A DNA stretch of 64,000 bases, from contig NZ_JACVQF010000163.1 in the NCBI RefSeq assembly GCF_014534645.1, positions 123,667 to 187,666 of the forward strand, given 5' to 3'. Position 1 is the first letter of the stretch. Each line of letters opens with the position of its first letter. Both the position numbers and the translations under genes were made by a program. Of the stretch, positions 34,251 to 42,961 are shown in pieces. The notes under the pieces were generated by a model. That model made no database searches, was not told the DNA's origin, and saw only the letters and a list, made by a program, of their open reading frames with translations. This stretch comes from Streptomyces griseicoloratus. Lineage in GTDB: Bacteria > Actinomycetota > Actinomycetes > Streptomycetales > Streptomycetaceae.

Positions 34251-34277
34251 CCCGCCGGGCCTGACCAGCCCGGCGGG
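34251..34277 (+). terminator. Intra-operon stem-loop after the binding-protein gene
   Basis: CCCGCCGGGC (34251-34260) and GCCCGGCGGG (34268-34277) pair perfectly around a 7-nt loop. Hairpins after binding-protein genes often protect the upstream mRNA and weaken downstream expression. Confidence 0.6.
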
Positions 34278-34324
34278 GCGGGGCCCACCCCCCACCGCGC
34301 CACCACGACGAGGAGGACATCCGC

Positions 34325-35584
34325 ATGGGACAGCCGCAGCAGCCCGAGGGGGCCGAGGCGGAGGCAGCAGCCACCGGGACCGGGACCGCGGCCACGGGGG
34401 CGTCCGCGTCCAGACCGCCGCTGCGGGTCGGCATGGTCGGCTACGCCTTCATGGGCGCCGCCCACTCCCAGGGCTGGCGCACCGCCGGCCGGGTCTTCGA
34501 CCTGCCCCTGAACCCGCAGCTGACCGCGATCTGCGGCCGGGACGCCGACGCCGTGCGCGCCGCCGCCGACCGGCACGGCTGGGCGAGCACCGAGACCGAC
34601 TGGCGGGCCCTGGTGGAGCGGGACGACATCGACCTCGTCGACATCTGCACCCCCGGCGACAGCCACGCCGAGATCGCGCTGGCCGCGCTGGCCGCCGGCA
34701 AGCACGTACTGTGCGAGAAACCGCTGGCCAACACCGTCGCCGAGGCCGAGGCCATGGTGCGCGCCGCCGAAGAGGCGGCCGAGCGCGGCCAGTTGGCGAT
34801 GGTCGGCTTCAACTACCGCCGGGTGCCCGCCACCGCGCTGGCCCGGCGGATGGTCGCCGAGGGCAGGATCGGCCGGCTGCGGCACGTCCGGGTGACCTAC
34901 CTCCAGGACTGGCTGGTCGATCCCCAGGCCCCGCTGACCTGGCGGCTGCGCAAGGAACTGGCCGGCTCCGGATCGCTCGGCGACCTCGGCGCGCACATCG
35001 TCGACCTGGCGCAGTACCTGACGGGGGAGCGGCTGGCCGGCGTCTCCGCCCTCACCGAGACCTTCGTACGCCGGCGTCCGCTGCCCGGCGGTGCGGCGGT
35101 CGGCCTGTCCGCGGTGTCGGCGGACGGCACCACCGGCGAGGTCACGGTGGACGACGCCGCCGTGTTCACCGGCCGCTTCACCTCCGGCGCCCTCGCCTCC
35201 TTCGAGGCCACCCGGTACGCCACCGGCCGCAAGAACGCGCTGCGCATCGAACTCAACGGCGAGCGCGGCTCGCTCGCCTTCGACCTGGAGCGGCTCAACG
35301 AGCTGTCGTACCACGACGGCACGGAGCCCGGGGCGCACGCCGGCTTCCGCCGCATCCTCGTCACCGAACCCGACCACCCCTACCTGGACGCCTGGTGGCC
35401 GCCGGGCCACGGCCTCGGCTACGAGCACACCTTCGTCCACCAGGCCCGCGACCTCGTGCACGCCGTGGCCGAGGGCCGCCGGCCCGAACCCTCCTTCGCC
35501 GACGGTCTGCAGGTGCAGCGCGTGCTCGCGGCCGTGGAGGAGAGCGCAGAGAAGAACTCCGTCTACACCCCGATAGCCGTCTGA
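34325..35584 (+). CDS. Gfo/Idh/MocA-family sugar or cyclitol dehydrogenase
   Basis: A 419-residue NAD(P)-dependent oxidoreductase. After an Ala/Glu-rich start, the Rossmann motif VGMVGYAFMGAAHSQGW and the signature HVLCEKPLANT (the EKP lysine) are seen, then the GFNYRR segment and the C-terminal beta-sheet domain with SGSLGDLGAHIVDLAQYL, carrying the Asp and His of the active site. Members oxidise ring hydroxyls of sugars, inositols or glycosides, often to 3-keto products. It is encoded between a sugar importer and a TIM-barrel isomerase, so the imported compound is the likely substrate. The ATG at 34325 follows AGGAGG. Confidence 0.92.
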   Translation: MGQPQQPEGAEAEAAATGTGTAATGASASRPPLRVGMVGYAFMGAAHSQGWRTAGRVFDLPLNPQLTAICGRDADAVRAAADRHGWASTETDWRALVERDDIDLVDICTPGDSHAEIALAALAAGKHVLCEKPLANTVAEAEAMVRAAEEAAERGQLAMVGFNYRRVPATALARRMVAEGRIGRLRHVRVTYLQDWLVDPQAPLTWRLRKELAGSGSLGDLGAHIVDLAQYLTGERLAGVSALTETFVRRRPLPGGAAVGLSAVSADGTTGEVTVDDAAVFTGRFTSGALASFEATRYATGRKNALRIELNGERGSLAFDLERLNELSYHDGTEPGAHAGFRRILVTEPDHPYLDAWWPPGHGLGYEHTFVHQARDLVHAVAEGRRPEPSFADGLQVQRVLAAVEESAEKNSVYTPIAV

Positions 35585-35599
35585 GGAGGCCAGAAGCGG

Positions 35600-36598
<999 letters not shown>

Positions 36599-36615
36599 TC
36601 CGCACGCCCGGCGGG

Positions 36616-36663
36616 AGGTCGGGGGACGGGGGCCGGCACGTCCGCCGGTCCCCGGTCCGACCT
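36616..36663 (+). terminator. Terminator at the end of the importer operon
   Basis: AGGTCGG...CCGGC and GCCGG...CCGACCT form a long interrupted stem between 36616 and 36663 with an ACGTCC loop, just before the ROK-type box. Confidence 0.6.
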
Positions 36664-36675
36664 GCCCGGAGCCCG

Positions 36676-36698
36676 CTTTGTCCCGCGTTTGGAAAAAG
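36676..36698. promoter_or_regulatory. Candidate ROK operator, site 2 (upstream of the ThuA-domain gene)
   Basis: CTTTGTCC-N7-GGAAAAAG has the same arms and spacing as site 1. A TACCGT element lies 70 bp after the start of the box, almost the same distance as at site 1 (71 bp). The gene start is at 36875. Confidence 0.65.
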
Positions 36699-36810
36699 TT
36701 CTTCCCGTCCTGATCCAAGGGGTGTCGGCCCCGGAAGAACGCGGTTACCGTCCCTGAAGTGTTCAGGACACCCATGTCTCCGGGGTGACGGCGCACCCCG
36801 GCGCCCGCAC

Positions 36811-36840
36811 GCACGTCTTCGCACCGCACGTCTTCGCACC
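36811..36840. repeat. Perfect 15-bp tandem duplication in the leader of the ThuA-domain gene
   Basis: GCACGTCTTCGCACC occurs twice without a gap (36811-36825, 36826-36840), about 35 bp before the GTG start. Confidence 0.75.
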
Positions 36841-36874
36841 CATCCCGTACGGCCACCGTTCCCGGAGGGACTTC

Positions 36875-39800
36875 GTGCACAGAAGCAGACCCAGAAGCAC
36901 CAGGACCACGAGGCGCCCCAGAGTCCGCACCACCCTCGCCCTGTTCACCGGCCTGATGCTGGCCGTGGGCGCCCCGGCGACCGTCGCCGGCGCCCACCCC
37001 GGCCAAGCGGCGCAGGACGAACCGGCAGCCGCCGAAGGCCAGTTCCAGCAGGTACCGCTCGCCAAGGGCGAGCCGGAGATGGGCGAGCCGATGTCGCTCG
37101 CCGTGCTCCCGGACCGCAGCGTCCTGCACACCTCGCGCGACGGCACGCTGCGCCTTACCGACCAGGGCGGTGTCACCAAGGTCGCCGGCCGGCTCGACGT
37201 CTACAACCATGACGAGGAGGGTCTGCAGGGCGTCGGCATCGACCCGGACTTCGAGAACAACCGGGCGATCTACCTCTACTACGCCCCGCCGCTCGACACC
37301 CCCGCGGGCGACGCCCCGGAGACCGGCACCGCCGAGGACTTCAAGAAGTTCGACGGCGTCAACCGCCTCTCCCGCTTCGTCCTCAACCCCAACGGCACGC
37401 TGGACATGGCCAGCGAGAAGAAGGTCCTGGACGTCGCGGCCTCCCGCGGCACCTGCTGCCACGTCGGCGGCGACATCGACTTCGACGCCGAGGGCAACCT
37501 CTACCTGTCCACCGGCGACGACACCAACCCCTTCGCCTCCGACGGCTTCACGCCGATCGACGAACGGCCCGGCCGCAACCCGGCCTTCGACGCCCGCCGC
37601 AGCTCCGGCAACACCAACGACCTGCGCGGCAAGATCCTGCGCATCAAGGTCGCCGAGGACGGCTCGTACACGATCCCCGAGGGCAACCTCTTCGCCCCCG
37701 GCACCGAGAAGACCCGTCCCGAGATCTACGCGATGGGCTTCCGTAACCCGTTCCGCATGAGCGTCGACGACAAGACCGGCACCGTCTACGTCGGCGACTA
37801 CGGCCCCGACGCCGGTGCCGCCGACCCGAAGCGGGGCCCGGCGGGACAGGTCGAGTTCGCCAAGGTCACCAAGGCCGCCAACTTCGGCTGGCCCTTCTGC
37901 ACCGGCGACAACGACGCCTACGTCGACTACGACTTCGCCACCAAGACCTCCGGCGAGAAGTTCGACTGCGACGCCCCGAAGAACACCTCGCCGCACAACA
38001 CGGGCCTCGTCGACCTGCCGCCCGCCCAGCCGGCCTGGATCCCCTACGACGGCGGCAGCGTGCCCGAGTTCGGCAGCGGCTCCGAGTCCCCGATGGCCGG
38101 CCCGGTCTACCGCTACGACGCCGGCCTCGACTCCAAGGTGAAGTTCCCCGAGGCGTACGACGGTGACTTCTTCGCGGGCGAGTTCGGCCGCCGCTGGATC
38201 AAGCGGATCGAGCAGAACGGCGACGGAACGGTCGCGAAGATCAACGACTTCCCGTGGACCGGCACCCAGATCATGGACATGGAGTTCGGCCCCGACGGCG
38301 CGCTCTACGTCCTCGACTACGGCGTCTCCTGGTTCCAGGGCGACGAGAACTCCGCCCTGTACCGGATCGAGAACGCCGAGGACGGCTTCTCCCCGATCGC
38401 CGAGGTGAGCGCGAACAAGACCTCCGGCGCGGCCGGCCTGAAGGTCGCCTTCACCGCCTCCGCCAAGGACGCCGACTCGCCGGACCTCACCTACGGCTGG
38501 GACTTCGGCGACGGCACGAAGGGCGAGGGCCTCAACCCCACCCACCAGTACAAGAAGGTGGGCACCTACACCGCGACCTTCACCGCGAAGGACCCCGAGG
38601 GCAACACCGGCAACGCCAGCGTGCGGATTGTCGTCGGCAACACCGAGCCCAAGGTGAAGATCGAGGTCCCGGGCAACGGCAGCCTGGCCGCGTTCGGCGA
38701 GCCCGTCCCGTTCAAGGTGACCGTCACCGACCCCGAGGAGACCGTCGACTGCTCCAGGGTCAAGGTCGTCTACAGCCTCGGCCACGACTCCCACGCCCAT
38801 GAGCTGACCAGCGAGACGGGCTGCGAGGGCACCCTGAAGCCGCCCGCCGGTGACGGCGGACACGACCCCAACGCCAACATCTACGGCGTCGTCGGCGCGA
38901 GCTACGCCGACGGCGGGGCGAACGGCCAGGAGTCCCTGACCGGCACCGCCCGCACCGTGCTCCAGCCGCTGCACCGCCAGGCCGAGCACTTCTCCGCCCA
39001 GTCGGGCGTGAAGACGTACGACAAGAGCGCCGCCAACGGCGGCAAGACCGTCGGCGACATCAACGACGGCGACTGGATCTCCTTCAGCCCCTACCGGTTC
39101 GACGGGCAGAAGAAGATGACCGTACGGGCCTCCTCCGGTGGCGCGGGTGGCTTCGTCGAGCTGCGTACCGGCTCGCCCGACGGTCCGCTGCACGGCTCGG
39201 CGTACATCCCGCCGACCGGCAGTTGGGAGACCTTCCAGAACGTCGACGTGCCGCTGCGGGCGCTGCCCGGCCGCACCACGGAGATCTACCTGGTCTTCAG
39301 GGGCGGCGAGGGCGCGCTGTTCGACGTGGACGACTTCGAGTTCTCCAAGGAGCCGTTCAAGGGCGGCAAGAAGCTCCTGGTCTTCTCCAAGACCGCCGGC
39401 TTCCGCCACGACTCCATCCCGGCCGGCATCGCCGCGCTGAAGGAGCTGGGCGCCCCGGCCGGCATCACGGTCGACGCGACCGAGGAGGCCAGGCAGTTCA
39501 CCACCGCCAACCTCGCCAAGTACGACGCGGTGGCCTTCCTGTCCACCACCGGTGACGTCCTCAACGCCGAGCAGCAGAAGGCGTTCGAGAACTACGTCGC
39601 GAACGGCGGCGGCTACATGGGCATCCACGCCGCCGCCGACACCGAGTACGACTGGGAGTTCTACGGCGGCCTCGTCGGCGCCTACTTCCACTCGCACCCG
39701 GCCATCCAGAAGGCCACCGTGCGCGTCGAGGACCACGACCACCCGTCCACCGCGCACCTCGGCGACACCTGGGAGCGCACCGACGAGTGGTACAACTACC

Positions 39801-40597
39801 GCACCAACCCGCGTGAGCAGGCCAAGGTCCTGGCCACCCTGGACGAGACCACCTACCAGGGCGGGAACATGAAGGGCGACCACCCGATCGCCTGGTGCCA
39901 GAGCTACGGCGGCGGCCGCTCCTTCTACACCGGCGGCGGACACACCAAGGAGTCCTACGCCGACGCGGCCTTCCGCGCCCACCTGCTCGGCGGCCTGCAG
40001 TACGCCACCGGCCAGGTCAAGGCCGACTGCAAGCCGAACAAGGGCTACCGGGGCATCTTCAACGGCCAGACCCTGGACGGCTGGAAGCAGGCAGGACCCG
40101 GCAAGTTCGTCGTCAAGGACGGCGTGATGGAGTCCGAGGGCGGCATGGGCCTGCTCTGGTACCAGGCCAAGGAGCTGAAGTCGTACTCCCTCAAGCTCGA
40201 CTGGAAGATGCAGGGCGACGACAACTCCGGAGTCTTCGTGGGCTTCCCGGCCTCCGACGACCCCTGGTCCGCGGTGAACAAGGGCTACGAGATCCAGATC
40301 GACGCGACGGACGCACCCGACCGGACGACGGGCGCGGTCTACTCCTTCAAGTCGGCGAACATCAAGGCCCGTGACCAGGTGCTGCGCCCGCCCGGCCAGT
40401 GGAACTCCTACGAGATCAAGGTCCAGGGCGAACGCCTCCAGGTGTTCCTCAACGGAGTCAAGATCAATGACTTCACCAACAAGGACCCCGAGCGGAGCCT
40501 GACCGACGGCTACATCGGCCTGCAGAACCACGGCGCCGGCGACCAGGTCTCCTTCCGCAACATCCAGCTCAAGGAACTGCCCGTCACGGGCGACTAG
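36875..40597 (+). CDS. Secreted five-domain protein: PQQ-type sugar dehydrogenase, PKD, CBM6-like, ThuA and DUF1080
   Basis: A 1240-residue exported protein. Order: Arg-rich signal peptide (1-42); six-bladed PQQ glucose/sorbosone dehydrogenase propeller (about 60-500: HDEEGLQGVGIDPDF, YAMGFRNPFRMSVD, AANFGWPFC); PKD domain (about 505-590: YGWDFGDGT); a linker domain; CBM6-like module (about 695-825); ThuA amidotransferase-like fold (about 830-1045: GGGYMGIHAAADTEY); and DUF1080/3-keto-disaccharide hydrolase (about 1057-1235: FNGQTLDGWKQAG and DNSGVFVGFPA). It could oxidise and then hydrolyse glycosides outside the cell, feeding the importer operon upstream. The GTG at 36875 with GGAGGGA is preferred to an ATG at 36785, which lacks a ribosome site. 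A ROK-type box lies upstream. Confidence 0.9.
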   Translation: MHRSRPRSTRTTRRPRVRTTLALFTGLMLAVGAPATVAGAHPGQAAQDEPAAAEGQFQQVPLAKGEPEMGEPMSLAVLPDRSVLHTSRDGTLRLTDQGGVTKVAGRLDVYNHDEEGLQGVGIDPDFENNRAIYLYYAPPLDTPAGDAPETGTAEDFKKFDGVNRLSRFVLNPNGTLDMASEKKVLDVAASRGTCCHVGGDIDFDAEGNLYLSTGDDTNPFASDGFTPIDERPGRNPAFDARRSSGNTNDLRGKILRIKVAEDGSYTIPEGNLFAPGTEKTRPEIYAMGFRNPFRMSVDDKTGTVYVGDYGPDAGAADPKRGPAGQVEFAKVTKAANFGWPFCTGDNDAYVDYDFATKTSGEKFDCDAPKNTSPHNTGLVDLPPAQPAWIPYDGGSVPEFGSGSESPMAGPVYRYDAGLDSKVKFPEAYDGDFFAGEFGRRWIKRIEQNGDGTVAKINDFPWTGTQIMDMEFGPDGALYVLDYGVSWFQGDENSALYRIENAEDGFSPIAEVSANKTSGAAGLKVAFTASAKDADSPDLTYGWDFGDGTKGEGLNPTHQYKKVGTYTATFTAKDPEGNTGNASVRIVVGNTEPKVKIEVPGNGSLAAFGEPVPFKVTVTDPEETVDCSRVKVVYSLGHDSHAHELTSETGCEGTLKPPAGDGGHDPNANIYGVVGASYADGGANGQESLTGTARTVLQPLHRQAEHFSAQSGVKTYDKSAANGGKTVGDINDGDWISFSPYRFDGQKKMTVRASSGGAGGFVELRTGSPDGPLHGSAYIPPTGSWETFQNVDVPLRALPGRTTEIYLVFRGGEGALFDVDDFEFSKEPFKGGKKLLVFSKTAGFRHDSIPAGIAALKELGAPAGITVDATEEARQFTTANLAKYDAVAFLSTTGDVLNAEQQKAFENYVANGGGYMGIHAAADTEYDWEFYGGLVGAYFHSHPAIQKATVRVEDHDHPSTAHLGDTWERTDEWYNYRTNPREQAKVLATLDETTYQGGNMKGDHPIAWCQSYGGGRSFYTGGGHTKESYADAAFRAHLLGGLQYATGQVKADCKPNKGYRGIFNGQTLDGWKQAGPGKFVVKDGVMESEGGMGLLWYQAKELKSYSLKLDWKMQGDDNSGVFVGFPASDDPWSAVNKGYEIQIDATDAPDRTTGAVYSFKSANIKARDQVLRPPGQWNSYEIKVQGERLQVFLNGVKINDFTNKDPERSLTDGYIGLQNHGAGDQVSFRNIQLKELPVTGD

Positions 40598-40603
40598 AAC
40601 GGC

Positions 40604-40635
40604 GGCGGGCGGAGGACGCCGGACCTCCGCCCGCC
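40604..40635 (+). terminator. Terminator of the ThuA-domain gene
   Basis: GGCGGGCGGAGG (40604-40615) and CCTCCGCCCGCC (40624-40635) form a perfect 12-bp stem with an 8-nt loop directly after the stop. Confidence 0.8.
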
Positions 40636-40709
40636 GTCTCCCCGGGCCCCGCGCCCGGTCCCCGCTTCCGGCGCTCACACCCGGTTCGCGTACGACAAGG
40701 AGGCTGCCC

Positions 40710-41885
40710 ATGTCCGCCGAACCGTCCCTCCCCACCCCCTCCTCGTCCCCCCGTTTCGGTGTCTGGCTCATCGGGGCGCGCGGATCCGTGGCCACGACCG
40801 CGATCGCGGGCTGCGCCGCCGTCGCCGCCGGGCTCCACCCGCCGGCCGGCATGGTCACCGAGACCCCCGACTTCACCTCGTGCGGACTGCCGGCCTTGTC
40901 GTCCCTCGTCTTCGGCGGCCACGACACCGTCGACTGCCCGCTGCCCAAACGTGCCGAGCACCTCGCCGACGGCGGCGTCCTGCCGCACGGCCTGCCGTCC
41001 GCCGTGCACGCCGAACTCGTCGCCGCCGACCGGGAGATCAGGCCCGGCGGCCCCCTGCCCGGCGACACGGACGGCGGATCGGGCCGCACCCAGGACGAGT
41101 GGATCGACGTGTTCGCGGCCGACATCCGCGACTTCGTGCGCCGCCAGGGCCTCGCGGGCGCCGTCGTGGTGAACGTCGCCTCCACCGAGCCCGCCCCCAC
41201 CGACGGCACGCTGCCGCCCAGCTCCCTCTACGCGGCGGCCGCCCTGCGCGCCGGCTGCCCCTACGTCAACTTCACCCCCTCCACGGGCCTGCACCACCCG
41301 GCGCTGGCCCCACTCGCCGAGTCCTCGGGCCTGCCGTACGCGGGCCGCGACGGCAAGACCGGGCAGACCCTGCTGCGCTCCGTGCTCGGCCCGATGTTCC
41401 GGCAGCGCGCCCTCGCCGTGCGCGCCTGGTCCGGCACCAACCTCCTGGGCGGCGGCGACGGTGCCGCCCTCGCCGACCCCGCGGCCGCCGCCGCCAAGAA
41501 CGCCGGCAAGGAACGCGTCCTCGCCGACACCCTCGGTGCCGCACCCGAGGGCGAGGTCCACATCGACGACGTGCCCGCGCTCGGCGACTGGAAGACGGCC
41601 TGGGACCACATCGCCTTCGACGGCTTCCTCGGCTCCCGCATGATCCTGCAGACCATCTGGCAGGGCTGCGACTCGGCGCTCGCCGCCCCGCTCGTCCTCG
41701 ACCTGGCCCGGCTGGTCGCCCGCGCCCACGACAGGGGCCTGTCCGGCCCGCTGAGCGAGCTGGGCTTCTACTTCAAGGACCCGGTCGGGGACGGCCCGTC
41801 GTCACTGGCCGAGCAGTACGCGGAGCTGAGGCGCTTCGCCGGGCGGCTGCGGGACGGCGCCGACGACCGCGGGGCGCAGCGGTGA
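40710..41885 (+). CDS. Inositol-3-phosphate-synthase-family cyclase at the head of the ebo-type operon
   Basis: A 391-residue member of the myo-inositol-1-phosphate synthase family, NAD-dependent enzymes that cyclise hexose 6-phosphates. The NAD-binding start is FGVWLIGARGSVATTAIAG. VVVNVASTEP, CPYVNFTPSTGLHHPAL and the substrate-binding block GRDGKTGQTLLRSVLGPMF with RAWSGTNLLGGGDG follow. Lysines of the active site are in DGKTG and DDVPALGDWKTAWDH. The ATG at 40710 follows AAGGAGG. Its stop overlaps the prenyltransferase start (GTGA), the first of a chain of coupled genes. In canonical ebo clusters a dehydroquinate-synthase-like cyclase (EboD) is expected; this may be its functional substitute. 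Confidence 0.9.
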   Translation: MSAEPSLPTPSSSPRFGVWLIGARGSVATTAIAGCAAVAAGLHPPAGMVTETPDFTSCGLPALSSLVFGGHDTVDCPLPKRAEHLADGGVLPHGLPSAVHAELVAADREIRPGGPLPGDTDGGSGRTQDEWIDVFAADIRDFVRRQGLAGAVVVNVASTEPAPTDGTLPPSSLYAAAALRAGCPYVNFTPSTGLHHPALAPLAESSGLPYAGRDGKTGQTLLRSVLGPMFRQRALAVRAWSGTNLLGGGDGAALADPAAAAAKNAGKERVLADTLGAAPEGEVHIDDVPALGDWKTAWDHIAFDGFLGSRMILQTIWQGCDSALAAPLVLDLARLVARAHDRGLSGPLSELGFYFKDPVGDGPSSLAEQYAELRRFAGRLRDGADDRGAQR

Positions 41886-42961
41886 GCCGCACGGTCGCCT
41901 CGGCGCGGGACACGCCCGCGCCGGCCGGGGCGAGGGCGACGGACGGCCCGGCGGCGTCTTCGCACGCCGCCTCGATCCCCGCCGGGTCCGCGCCCCGCAC
42001 CCCCCGCCCCCGCTCCGGCAGCGCGGGCGCCTGGGCCGAGCTGCTGCGCCTGCCCGCGCTGTTCACCGTCCCCGGCGACGCCCTGGCCGGCGCGGCGGCG
42101 GCCGGCGCGCGCCCCGGACCCCGGACCCTGCTGGCCATCGGATCCTCCCTGTGCCTGTACGAGGCCGGCATGGCCCTGAACGACTGGGCTGACCGCGCCG
42201 AGGACGCCGTGGAGCGCCCGCACCGGCCGCTTCCGTCCGGCCGCATCCGTCCGGCCGCCGCCCTCGCCGCCGCCTGCGGTCTCACCGGCGCCGGTCTGGC
42301 CCTGGCCGCCGGCGCGGGACGGCCCGCCCTCGCGGTGGCCGCCCCTCTGGCGGCGACCGTCTGGGCCTACGACCTGGCGCTGAAGCACACGCCCGCCGGC
42401 CCCGCGGCCATGGCCGCGGCCCGCGGACTGGACCTGCTGCTGGGCGCGGCCGCCACCGGCGGCGGCACCCGGGCCGCACTGCCCTCCGCCGCGCTGCTCG
42501 GCAGCCACACCCTCGCGGTCACGGCCGTGTCCCGCCGCGAGACCACCGGCGGTTCGGTCCTGGCCCCGCTGGCGGCGCTCGCGACGACGGGGGCGCTGAC
42601 CCGGCTGGTCGCCCACCGCGGCACCCGACTCCCGGCAGGCCGGAGGGCAGCAGCCGCCCCCGGCCTGCCGGGCTCCAGCCCGGCCGGGAGCCCGCCCCGG
42701 GCCACCGGCGCCCTCGCCACGGCCCTGGGCGCCGCCTACGCCGCCACGGCCGCCCGCCCCTACTTCCACGCCACGCTCAACCCCTCGCCCCCGCTCACCC
42801 AACGCGCCGTCGGCGGCGGCATCCGGGCCACGATCCCGCTCCAGGCCGCCCTCGCCGCCCGCTCCGGCGCGCCCGCCACGTCCCTCCTGGTCGCGGCCCT
42901 GGCTCCGGCCGCCCGGATGTTCGCGAGGCGCACCGGCATGAGGAAGGTGAGCATCACGTGA
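41882..42961 (+). CDS. eboC: UbiA-family prenyltransferase (EboC-like)
   Basis: A 359-residue membrane protein with a 45-residue Pro/Ala-rich N-terminus and about seven to nine hydrophobic helices. The polyprenyl-diphosphate motif is NDWADRAEDAVERPHRPLPS (NDxxDxxxD form), near residues 100-119; a second acidic motif is weak (ARGLDLLLGAAA). UbiA enzymes attach prenyl chains to aromatic or cyclitol/sugar-phosphate acceptors. Related actinobacterial proteins are, from memory, named SCO3242-family prenyltransferases. It starts at GTG 41882 overlapping the cyclase stop and ends by overlapping the TIM-barrel start (GTGA). Confidence 0.87.
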   Translation: MSRTVASARDTPAPAGARATDGPAASSHAASIPAGSAPRTPRPRSGSAGAWAELLRLPALFTVPGDALAGAAAAGARPGPRTLLAIGSSLCLYEAGMALNDWADRAEDAVERPHRPLPSGRIRPAAALAAACGLTGAGLALAAGAGRPALAVAAPLAATVWAYDLALKHTPAGPAAMAAARGLDLLLGAAATGGGTRAALPSAALLGSHTLAVTAVSRRETTGGSVLAPLAALATTGALTRLVAHRGTRLPAGRRAAAAPGLPGSSPAGSPPRATGALATALGAAYAATAARPYFHATLNPSPPLTQRAVGGGIRATIPLQAALAARSGAPATSLLVAALAPAARMFARRTGMRKVSIT

